Source of the DNA: Paracoccaceae bacterium
Lineage (GTDB): Bacteria > Pseudomonadota > Alphaproteobacteria > Rhodobacterales > Rhodobacteraceae
Reading direction: 5' to 3'
NCBI GenBank assembly: GCA_009922885.1
Contig: RFUP01000039.1
Span: 1-11,419, forward strand
Length of the DNA: 11,419 nt
Position numbers and translations under genes: made by a program. Below, piece after piece: positions 1 to 6,399 of the stretch (position 1 is the stretch's first letter; the number at the start of each line of letters is the position of its first letter). The notes below the pieces were generated by a model. It searched no databases and was not told where the DNA came from. It was given only the letters and a program-made list of their open reading frames with translations.

Positions 1-360
1 GAGGTTACCGCCTGCGGCAAGAACCGTTAAGCGTGATGCGCAACCGCGGGTTAAAATGGCACCCGCGCCGAACAGGATTCCCCCGAGAACAATTGCGAGA
101 ACTGGCAAGTCACTTGGGAAAAGGCGGTGCCCATCCAGAGCGAACAATTCGAACGAAAGGCCGAGTTGAACACCGACAGTCGCGACAGCTAGAGCCGTTG
201 CCCAAGTTGCTCCGGATTGCCATTTGTCCTCACCGATGAGTGCGCGACGGAAGCAAAAGCGCGTGACTTGTGCGAGGGCGCCGAAAGCACATCCCAGCAA
301 TGCTCCGATTATGAGCGTTGCATGGAAGTTGCTGATGAATTCGATGCCAAGGCGTTCCAT
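1..360 (-). CDS. YeeE/YedE-family membrane transporter, N-terminal part (cut by window edge)
   Basis: An open frame starts with ATG at 360-358 and reads 120 codons to base 1 without a stop, so the C-terminus lies outside the window. An AAGGAG ribosome-binding site at 375-370 sits 9 bases before the ATG and fixes this start. Two features mark the YeeE/YedE (sulphur-compound transport) family: a glycine-rich first helix followed by TRFCFRRAL (residues 33-41), and a later helix GGILFGAGAILTRGCASRL (93-111) leading into AAGGN (115-119). Cys36 and Cys107 lie where the family has its conserved, functionally important cysteines. Known members such as E. coli YeeE (TsuA) import thiosulfate through the inner membrane. 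Three or so hydrophobic segments are visible. The gene is co-directional with the upstream permease operon but separated from it by a terminator, so it is probably its own transcription unit. Family assignment is fairly sure; the substrate is not shown. Confidence 0.8.
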   Translation of the reverse strand, partial: MERLGIEFISNFHATLIIGALLGCAFGALAQVTRFCFRRALIGEDKWQSGATWATALAVATVGVQLGLSFELFALDGHRLFPSDLPVLAIVLGGILFGAGAILTRGCASRLTVLAAGGNL

Positions 361-375
361 TGGGTCGCGCTCCTT

Positions 376-516
376 AGGAAATTTTTCCTGTATTGAGCGG
401 AAAATTTTAGCCAATCAAGCTGTAGGATTGCGATCAATTGGAGTTTGATTGGAACAATATTCTAAAAATGGCGATGTTCTGGAAAATTCGCATTGCCCTG
501 AGAGGCTCAAAAAGAA
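376..516 (-). promoter_or_regulatory. Leader/promoter region of the YeeE/YedE-type gene with repeated CCAAT-like boxes
   Basis: This AT-rich stretch has no gene. It lies between the permease terminator and the YeeE-type ribosome-binding site. On the minus strand it carries CCAATCAA at 452-445 and the related CCAATTGA at 441-434, in direct orientation 11 bases apart. An inverted copy lies at 418-411 (CCAATCAA on the plus strand), giving a perfect 8-base inverted repeat with the outermost box. A minus-strand TAAAAT at 409-404 could be a -10 element, but no good -35 is spaced correctly from it. The repeats suggest an operator; which regulator binds is unknown. Confidence 0.4.
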
Positions 517-547
517 AAACGCCCGGAGTCTTTAACTCCGGGCGTTT
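517..547 (-). terminator. Intrinsic terminator of the binding-protein/permease operon
   Basis: A perfect 13-base-pair stem (517-529 with 535-547, core CGCCCGGAGT) closes a 5-base loop. On the minus strand it is followed directly by a T-rich tract (TTTTTCTTTTT, reading down from about 519). It lies 17 bases after the permease stop codon. The plus-strand side has no T tract, so this is a one-way terminator for the minus-strand operon. Confidence 0.93.
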
Positions 548-564
548 GAAGGTTCTTATTTTGC

Positions 565-1461
565 TTATCTGCCGCGAATGCGTGGGTCGAGCGCATCTCG
601 CAGGCCGTCGCCAAGATAATTCACGGACAAAACGGTCAGAGAGATTGCAATGCCGGGCCACATGACGCGGGAGGGGTATTGCTGCATGTAGTCGACCGCA
701 TCGTAAAGCAAGCGCCCCCAAGTCGGGAAGTCAGGCGGAAAGCCTAAGCCGAGGAACGAAAGCGCGGACTCGGTGATGATCGCGGCGGCGATCCCGAGTG
801 TTGCCGACACCATGATCGGTGACACCACGTTAGGCAGAATATGGCGCAGGATCATCTTGTGGTCTGATGTGCCGATAGAGCGTGCCGCGAGAACGAATTC
901 CCGTTCCTTCAGCGCAAGAACCGACCCGCGCACGATACGCGCTGTCGCCATCCAGCTTGTCACACCAATCGCGCCCACGATCAGGATGAAGGTTCCTTTC
1001 TCGGGGCCGAAAGCACCGGCAAGGGGTTCTCTGAAGAGCGTTACCATCACCAGCAAGAGTGGGAGAAGTGGCAGGGATTGGAAGACTTCTGTGAGGCGCA
1101 TCAGGGGCCAGTCGAGCCGCTTGAAGTAACCAGCAAGCAAGCCAACACTTGAACCAAGTGTGATCGCGAGGGCCATTGCCGTGAGACCCACAGAGATCGA
1201 CACCCGCCCGCCTGCCATCATGCGGGCCAGCATGTCGCGGCCCAATTGATCGGTGCCGAACGGGTAAGAGAGCGAGGGAGGCTTGTTCCTGGCCCGGATT
1301 TCCACGTGGGTGGGATCGATCGTCCAGATCCAAGGCCCAACAAAGACGGTGAGTACGATCAATGCGAAGACGATGCCACCAACCAGAGCCCCCTTGTGGG
1401 ATTTGAACTGGAGCCAAACGTCGAGCCATTGATTGCGGGGGGCGGAGGAGGCGTCAGTCAT
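565..1461 (-). CDS. ABC transporter permease, DppC/OppC type
   Basis: This is the second inner-membrane subunit of a peptide/opine-class ABC importer (298 aa). The N-terminus has the short cytoplasmic leader and first membrane helix typical of DppC proteins (helix about residues 25-47). It is followed by the family signature FGTDQLGRDMLAR before the remaining helices. The EAA loop that contacts the ATPase starts near residue 191 (LAARSIGTSDHKMILRHILP), and the C-terminus ends in the usual DPRIRGR. I chose ATG 1461-1459 rather than an in-frame TTG at 1479. The ATG overlaps the upstream permease stop in an 8-base ATGACTGA junction, which points to translational coupling and explains the weak SD. 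Length matches the family. It ends 17 bases before the operon terminator. Substrate is not predictable from this subunit. Confidence 0.93.
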   Translation of the reverse strand: MTDASSAPRNQWLDVWLQFKSHKGALVGGIVFALIVLTVFVGPWIWTIDPTHVEIRARNKPPSLSYPFGTDQLGRDMLARMMAGGRVSISVGLTAMALAITLGSSVGLLAGYFKRLDWPLMRLTEVFQSLPLLPLLLVMVTLFREPLAGAFGPEKGTFILIVGAIGVTSWMATARIVRGSVLALKEREFVLAARSIGTSDHKMILRHILPNVVSPIMVSATLGIAAAIITESALSFLGLGFPPDFPTWGRLLYDAVDYMQQYPSRVMWPGIAISLTVLSVNYLGDGLRDALDPRIRGR

Positions 1462-2491
1462 AGCGGATTCTCGGGTCAATGATGCCGTAGAGAACGTCAG
1501 CGATCAGGTTGAACATGACGATGAGCAGGGCAAAGATGAAGGTGAGTGTCTGGACCATCGGCAGGTCGTTGGCCTCGATGGCGCCGATCAGCAATTGGCC
1601 AAGGCCATTCACTTTGAAGACTTGCTCCGTGATGATTGCGCCGCCAAACACTTGCGGCACACCGAGGGCGATCACGGTCACCACTGGGATCATCGAGTTG
1701 CGGAGCACATGGATCAGCACAACGACCTTCTCGGAAAGGCCCTTTGCGCGGGCCGTGCGGACGTAATCCTGATTGAGGTTGTCGAGCATCGACGAACGCA
1801 TGAAGCGGCTGATCTGGGCCGCATTATATAGTGCCAGAACTGTGACGGGCATCGCCATCTGGCGCACTTGCATCAGGAAGCTTTCGAAGCTGTTCACCTT
1901 CAGAGTGGTGTCATAGATCGACGGAAACCACCCGAGCTCCACGGAGAAGATCACGATCAGAAGGACGCCAGTGAAGAAGGTCGGGACGGAAAAGCCCACC
2001 ATCGACACGAATGTGCCTACTTGGTCGAAGATCGAATATTGGCGGTAGGCGGAGTAGATGCCGATCGGCAACGCGATGAGCACGCCAAAGAGGTAACCCA
2101 TGCCCACGACCCAAAGCGTTTGGGGCAAGCGTTGGACAACGATATCCATCACGGGCGAACGGGTTTGCCAGGAAATGACGCGCAGGTCACCGTTGTAAAG
2201 AGATGTGTCGGGCATCCAGCCAAGCAGGAAGCTATCCCGAGTGAGCCAGTCGATCATTAGCGACGGCTCGACGACAAAGAATTGGTAGAGCCACTTCACG
2301 TAGCGCACATGCACGGGTTGGCCCAAACCGAGGGCCTCGCGCATTTTTTCTTTCACTTCTGGCGGGACCGTCAACGGCACTTGGGCCATCGGGTCTCCAG
2401 GAGCTAGTTCCAGAAGGAGGAAGATGACGAGGCTGATGACCAACAAGGTTGGGATGGTCAAAAGCAAGCGCCGAACGATGAATGTGATCAT
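1454..2491 (-). CDS. ABC transporter permease, DppB/OppB type
   Basis: This is the first inner-membrane permease of the importer (345 aa). It begins with the classic DppB start: a cytoplasmic FIVRRLL, a hydrophobic helix at residues 9-29, then LAPGDP (29-34). A long periplasmic stretch follows to about residue 130, then the five-helix permease core with the EAA loop from residue 245 (RTARAKGLSEKVVVLIHVLR). It ends DPRIRYD. A longer frame reaches 2566, but its first 25 codons run through the intergenic hairpin and do not look like DppB. ATG 2491-2489 has an AGAGG ribosome-binding site just upstream and gives the canonical N-terminus. It overlaps the next permease gene by 8 bases. It is slightly longer than minimal DppB because of the expanded loop after the first helix. 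Confidence 0.93.
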   Translation of the reverse strand: MITFIVRRLLLTIPTLLVISLVIFLLLELAPGDPMAQVPLTVPPEVKEKMREALGLGQPVHVRYVKWLYQFFVVEPSLMIDWLTRDSFLLGWMPDTSLYNGDLRVISWQTRSPVMDIVVQRLPQTLWVVGMGYLFGVLIALPIGIYSAYRQYSIFDQVGTFVSMVGFSVPTFFTGVLLIVIFSVELGWFPSIYDTTLKVNSFESFLMQVRQMAMPVTVLALYNAAQISRFMRSSMLDNLNQDYVRTARAKGLSEKVVVLIHVLRNSMIPVVTVIALGVPQVFGGAIITEQVFKVNGLGQLLIGAIEANDLPMVQTLTFIFALLIVMFNLIADVLYGIIDPRIRYD

Positions 2492-2524
2492 TGGTGCCTC
2501 TGGGCCAAGGTCTAACAGAGGTCC

Positions 2525-2554
2525 TGAAAAGTAGGGCAGGCGAACCTGCCCTAC
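2525..2554 (-). promoter_or_regulatory. Intercistronic hairpin between binding protein and permease genes
   Basis: GTAGGGCAGG (2531-2540) pairs perfectly with CCTGCCCTAC (2545-2554) around a four-base loop, which reads TTCG on the transcribed (minus) strand. It lies 25 bases after the binding-protein stop and is followed on the minus strand by TTTTC, a weak terminator-like tail. In binding-protein-dependent importers such structures commonly leave more binding-protein message than permease message, by partial termination or by blocking 3' decay. That role here is inferred. Confidence 0.8.
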
Positions 2555-2578
2555 CTTCTCAGACATTTATGGATCAGA

Positions 2579-4282
2579 TTACTTGATCCGATACCAGTCA
2601 GCTGCGTTCCAGAGTTCCGAATCCCAGGTGTTCAGGATGTAGCCACCAAGGGTGTTTGAGACGCCGGTCACACGACCGCGGTCCACAAGCGGGATGATCA
2701 TGTGGCTGTCGTTCGTGACCATGTTGTTGAGCTCTTTCACAAGCTCCGCACGCTGTGCAAGATCACCGGTCTTGCCGAGTTCAGCAACCTTTGCATCATA
2801 CTCCGGGATGCAGATACGGCTGATGTTCTCACCCTGCCACTGGCTTTCCGGGCGGGGAGCCTTGTCGCAGGTTTGGGCGGCCATATAGGCTTCCGGATCG
2901 GTTCCATCGAAGTTGTTCGCATACATCTGAACATCTGCGTAGAACTTCTGGAAGGTGTCGGGCGAACCGGGGTCACCACCGAAGAAGACCGATGCGGAGA
3001 TGTTGCGGAGTTCGACTTCGATACCGATTTCTTCCCACCACTGTTTGATCAGGGCTTGGAAGTCCTGACGGACGGCGTTGGTGGAGGTCTGGTAGAGGAC
3101 CTTCATGCGCACGCCTTCTTTCGTGGAGCGGATGCCGTCAGAACCACGGGCGTAACCCGCGTCGTCGAGGATCTTGTTCGCGCCAGCGATGTCTTGCGTC
3201 ATGCACTCGGTGCGGCCGGAAATATAAATCGCCGGAGCAGGAACGAGGTCGCAAGTCGGGCGGCCTGCTTGGCCGTAGCCGATTTCCACGAGGAGCGGAC
3301 GGTCGATTGCCATCGACATGGCTTTACGCACGTTCGCATCGCTCAGGAAGGGGTGGGGATGCTTCGCGGTGGAGCGCTCACCTTCCGGCAGCGACGGATC
3401 TGCATTGGTCATGTTGACCATGATGCGTTCGACGAGCGAGCCGAAGCCCGAGCGTGCTTCGCCTTTGCCGCCCTTGGCCATGTTCGCGAGAACATCGGGG
3501 GCCAGCTGGAGGTTCCAAGCGAGGTCGAATTCGCCGGTTTCCATGACGGAACGGGCCGCTGCGGTTGCGTCGCCGCCACCTTTCAGGGTCATCGTTGCGA
3601 AGGCAGGCTTCGAGGCATCGCGATAGTTCGGGTTGGCTTCATACGAGATCACGTCGTTCGGACGGAAATCGGTGACACGGAACGCGCCGGTGCCGATCGG
3701 GCCAAAGTTTGCCGTGGTGCATTCCGGGGCTTTCGCGCCGAGGCACTCAGCAAACTGGGCTTTCTGGATGATCGGAGCCTGAGCGCCCATGAACGGGCCA
3801 TAGGGGTTCGGTTTTGCTTCTTTGAAGCTCACTTTGATCGTCAGATCGTCCACGGCTTCGATTTTCTCGACGCCTTCGAACTTCGCCAGCTGCGCACAGC
3901 CGCCTTCCGGATGCATGCAGTATTCGCCAGTGAAGACGACGTCTGCGGAGGTAACGGGCGAGCCATCAGACCAGAGAAGGCCGGACTTCAGTTTCCATGT
4001 GATGGTTTTGAGATCAGCGGAAACGCCACCGTTGTCGAGGGTGGGGATCGTTTCGGCAAGATAGGGGATCATGGTGCCGTCTTGATCATAACGGCCAAGC
4101 GGTTCGATCACGAGCGCGGACGCATCGAGATCCTTGGTGCCGCCAGAAAGGTAGGGGTTAAGGATCGATGGTGCTTGCCAGTAAATGACATTCACGTGGC
4201 CATCCGAGCCGCGCTCTGCGAAGGCTGCGGGTGCCATAGCGGCCGCAGCAACGGCGCCAAGCATCAATGTTTTAAGTTTCAT
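2579..4282 (-). CDS. Periplasmic substrate-binding protein, SBP_bac_5 (peptide/opine/nickel) family
   Basis: This is the extracytoplasmic receptor of the importer (567 aa precursor). A Sec signal peptide is clear: MKLK, a hydrophobic/Ala-rich core, then APAAFA with predicted cleavage after residue 22. No lipobox is present, so a soluble periplasmic protein is expected. The mature part shows the family landmarks: ILNPYLSGG near 40-48, LKSGLLWSDGSPVTSADVVFT at 98-118, GTGAFRV near 198-203, and FLSDANVRKAMSMAIDR at 312-328. Its length is usual for the family. I chose ATG 4282 because GGAGAGAG lies right before it; starts further upstream would bury the signal peptide. Unusually for the family it has eight cysteines (122, 129, 180, 188, 344, 360, 472, 491), spaced as four close pairs. 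It is the first gene of its arm and is divergent from the ATPase gene. The ligand is not readable from sequence. Confidence 0.93.
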   Translation of the reverse strand: MKLKTLMLGAVAAAAMAPAAFAERGSDGHVNVIYWQAPSILNPYLSGGTKDLDASALVIEPLGRYDQDGTMIPYLAETIPTLDNGGVSADLKTITWKLKSGLLWSDGSPVTSADVVFTGEYCMHPEGGCAQLAKFEGVEKIEAVDDLTIKVSFKEAKPNPYGPFMGAQAPIIQKAQFAECLGAKAPECTTANFGPIGTGAFRVTDFRPNDVISYEANPNYRDASKPAFATMTLKGGGDATAAARSVMETGEFDLAWNLQLAPDVLANMAKGGKGEARSGFGSLVERIMVNMTNADPSLPEGERSTAKHPHPFLSDANVRKAMSMAIDRPLLVEIGYGQAGRPTCDLVPAPAIYISGRTECMTQDIAGANKILDDAGYARGSDGIRSTKEGVRMKVLYQTSTNAVRQDFQALIKQWWEEIGIEVELRNISASVFFGGDPGSPDTFQKFYADVQMYANNFDGTDPEAYMAAQTCDKAPRPESQWQGENISRICIPEYDAKVAELGKTGDLAQRAELVKELNNMVTNDSHMIIPLVDRGRVTGVSNTLGGYILNTWDSELWNAADWYRIK

Positions 4283-4391
4283 TTCTCTCTCCATGTTGGA
4301 CACGCTCGTGCCTCTTATTGTTGACGGGACTCGCGCCCGTTGGTGCACTCAAACTCAAACAAGATGCTTCCTTCGCGCAAGAGGGAGGAAG

Positions 4392-4406
4392 ATCGAATCT
4401 TTCGAT
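4392..4406. promoter_or_regulatory. Candidate operator, ATCGAA-TCT-TTCGAT dyad
   Basis: A perfect 6-base inverted repeat with a 3-base centre lies in the divergent region. It also fits the T-N11-A pattern (T4393, A4405) known for LysR-type regulator sites, a loose pattern that also arises by chance. A second palindrome, ATTTCGAAAT, lies 8 bases further at 4415-4424. Regulator binding is inferred only. Confidence 0.4.
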
Positions 4407-4523
4407 TTGCCAAGATTTCGAAATTTTTAACAAAAAATCAAGAAAAAGTAGGCACTATATTGCCAAATAGGAATGATAATGCATTCATGCGGTGGGTCGT
4501 CTGCAAGCCTGAGCCGAGTCACG

Positions 4524-4553
4524 TTGACAGTCGTTCCGGCGGATAGATAGCGT
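4524..4553 (+). promoter_or_regulatory. Candidate sigma-70-type promoter for the ATPase/hydrolase arm
   Basis: A full-consensus -35 TTGACA lies at 4524-4529. The -10 is poor: GATAGC (4546-4551, 16-base spacer) or TAGCGT (4548-4553, 18-base spacer) are the nearest fits. Transcription would begin about 20 bases before the ATG at 4577, leaving a short leader with its GGGGAG ribosome-binding site at 4566-4571. A weak -10 would fit an activator-dependent promoter. Confidence 0.35.
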
Positions 4554-4576
4554 TAACAAAAATTCGGGGAGCTAAG

Positions 4577-6397
4577 ATGCTGGATCAGCCCATCGTTCGA
4601 ATCGAGAATCTCCGAGTGGAGTTCCAAACCAAAAGCGGCAAAGTTGTAGGTGTTGAGGATGTTTCATTTTCCATCAACCCCGGAGAAACCGTTGCAATTG
4701 TTGGAGAATCTGGCTCAGGGAAGTCTGTTTCTTCACTATCTTTGATGCGTTTGGTTGAGTTTGGCGGTGGCGACATCGCTGGCGGAAAGTTGAGTTTCAG
4801 TCGCAAGACCGGAGAAACTCTTGAGCTTACTGATGCCGACTCGTCTTTGATGCAGACCATCAGAGGCAATGAGATTGGTATGATCTTCCAGGAGCCGATG
4901 ACGGCGCTCAATCCGGTGTTTACGGTCGGGCGACAGTTGACGGAAGGGCTGCGGGTGCATCGCGGCCTGACGGCTAAAGAAGCTGAAGCGCGGGCTCTTG
5001 AACTGCTTCGGCAAGTGCGCATTCCTGAGCCTGAGCGGCGATTGAAGCAATACCCCCACGAACTCTCCGGCGGCATGCGTCAGCGTGTTGTGATCGCGAT
5101 GGCGCTGGCTTGTGAGCCGCGCCTCCTGATCGCCGACGAACCGACCACGGCTTTGGACGTGACCATTCAGGCGGAGATTCTCGCCCTGATGGACCGCTTG
5201 AAGCGGGAAACCGGAACGGCTGTGATGTTTATCACCCATGACATGGCTGTGGTTGCCCAAATGGCCGACCGGGTTGTGGTGATGTATCGCGGGCGGAAAG
5301 TGGAAGAGGGGCCGGTTGCGGAGATATTCGAGAACCCGCAGCACGACTACACCAAGGCGCTCTTGGCGGCTGTTCCGAAACTTGGCGAGATGACAGGCAA
5401 GAAGTATCCGGAGCCAATGAAGCTCTTGGGTAAACCGCAGGCGGAGATCAAACCGATCCCGGGCGGCGAAGGCGAGTTGCTGAAAGTCGAGAACCTCGTC
5501 ACCCGTTTTCCGGTGCGCGGCGGATTTTTCCGGAAGCTGGTGGCTAATGTTCATGCGGTGGAAGATGTCTCTTTCACTCTTAACAAAGGACGAACGCTGA
5601 GTTTGGTGGGCGAGTCCGGGTGCGGGAAATCCTCGGCTGGACGGTCTATCCTGCGATTGGTCGAACCAACCTCTGGAAAAGTGTCGCTCGAAGGAAAAGA
5701 CATTCTGGCGCTCGATTCGCGGGGGCTGCGGGAAGCGCGGCTCGATATGCAGATGATCTTCCAGGACCCCTTTGCCAGCCTGAATCCACAGATGAAGCTC
5801 CTGGATCAAGTTGCTGAACCGATGTGGAATTACGGCACGCACAAAGGCAAAGACCTGCAAGATCGCGTGGCTATGCTCTTTGATCGCGTGGAGCTTCCGA
5901 GATCGTTCCTCAACCGATACCCGCACGAACTTTCCGGTGGACAGCGGCAAAGGGTGGCGATTGCGCGGGCTTTGGCGCTCAATCCGAAGCTCATTATTGC
6001 GGATGAAAGTGTGTCGGCACTAGACGTGAGCGTTCAGGCGCAGGTGCTCAATTTGATGATGGAATTGCAGTCGGAACTCGGGCTGTCGTTCCTCTTCATC
6101 AGCCACGACATGGCCGTTGTTGAGCGCGTGAGCCATGATGTGGCAGTGATGTATTTGGGGCGGATCGTGGAGATCGGACCCCGTCAGGCGGTTTTCGAGA
6201 ACCCGCAGCACGCCTACACCAAGGCATTGATGAAAGCGGTTCCGATAGCTGACCCCCGCCAACGGAAGTTGGAGAAGGACCTGAATTTCAAACCAATCCC
6301 ATCGCCGATCCATTCGGTAGGCTATCAGCCGAAACCCTCTGTCTATGAAGAGGTCGCTCCGGGGCATCGGGTTCTGATTTCGGAAAGCGGATATTGA
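4577..6397 (+). CDS. Double ABC ATPase subunit (fused DppD-DppF type) of the peptide-class importer
   Basis: One 606-aa polypeptide carries both nucleotide-binding domains of the importer and should sit on the cytoplasmic face of the two permeases. Domain 1 has Walker A GESGSGKS (43-50), Q-loop Gln105, signature LSGGM (163-167), Walker B LLIADEP (183-189) and switch His221. It is followed by the oligopeptide-transporter C-terminal motif NPQHDYTKALL. Domain 2 has Walker A GESGCGKS (345-352), signature LSGGQ (452-456), Walker B LIIADES (472-478) and His510, then a second NPQHAYTKAL segment. Both domains look catalytically intact. Fused ATPases of this kind (GsiA/YejF-like) are common in alphaproteobacteria. 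The start has GGGGAG five bases upstream. The first 350 or so bases are clearly lower in GC than the rest. The gene stops 2 bases before the next ATG. Confidence 0.95.
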   Translation: MLDQPIVRIENLRVEFQTKSGKVVGVEDVSFSINPGETVAIVGESGSGKSVSSLSLMRLVEFGGGDIAGGKLSFSRKTGETLELTDADSSLMQTIRGNEIGMIFQEPMTALNPVFTVGRQLTEGLRVHRGLTAKEAEARALELLRQVRIPEPERRLKQYPHELSGGMRQRVVIAMALACEPRLLIADEPTTALDVTIQAEILALMDRLKRETGTAVMFITHDMAVVAQMADRVVVMYRGRKVEEGPVAEIFENPQHDYTKALLAAVPKLGEMTGKKYPEPMKLLGKPQAEIKPIPGGEGELLKVENLVTRFPVRGGFFRKLVANVHAVEDVSFTLNKGRTLSLVGESGCGKSSAGRSILRLVEPTSGKVSLEGKDILALDSRGLREARLDMQMIFQDPFASLNPQMKLLDQVAEPMWNYGTHKGKDLQDRVAMLFDRVELPRSFLNRYPHELSGGQRQRVAIARALALNPKLIIADESVSALDVSVQAQVLNLMMELQSELGLSFLFISHDMAVVERVSHDVAVMYLGRIVEIGPRQAVFENPQHAYTKALMKAVPIADPRQRKLEKDLNFKPIPSPIHSVGYQPKPSVYEEVAPGHRVLISESGY

Positions 6398-6399
6398 TC

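Larger units (their letters stand above)
4283..4576. promoter_or_regulatory. Divergent promoter/control region between the two arms of the module
   Basis: These 294 bases separate the binding-protein start (minus) from the ATPase start (plus) and contain no supported gene. The middle (about 4380-4480) is far more AT-rich than the flanks. It holds the dyad at 4392-4406, the 10-base palindrome ATTTCGAAAT at 4415-4424, and a plus-strand TTGACA at 4524-4529. On the minus strand TATAGT at 4459-4454 is a possible -10 for the binding-protein gene, but I see no convincing -35 for it. Both arms are presumably controlled from here. Confidence 0.7.

Noticed and set aside
33..448. Small plus-strand frames at 33-239 and 224-448
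   Set aside because: They overlap the recognised YeeE/YedE-type gene on the other strand, have no good ribosome-binding site and no recognisable motif.
2492..2566. 25-codon N-terminal extension of the DppB-type permease
   Set aside because: It would be translated through the UUCG hairpin, lacks permease character, and the internal ATG at 2491 has a ribosome-binding site and the canonical DppB start.
2571..2589. GGATCA-N7-TGATCC inverted repeat over the binding-protein stop codon
   Set aside because: A 6-base stem mostly within coding sequence, without a T tract; the stronger hairpin at 2531-2554 explains the gap better.
2702..4324. 540-codon plus-strand open frame opposite the binding-protein gene
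   Set aside because: It is antisense to a full SBP_bac_5 protein with signal peptide. Its composition (His/Arg/Asp-rich, no family motif) is that of a shadow frame in GC-rich DNA.
4451..4464. Possible sigma-54 promoter (GGCAC...TTGCC) upstream of the ATPase gene
   Set aside because: The GG and GC elements are one base too close (9 rather than 10 bases between them), and no enhancer-binding regulator is in view.
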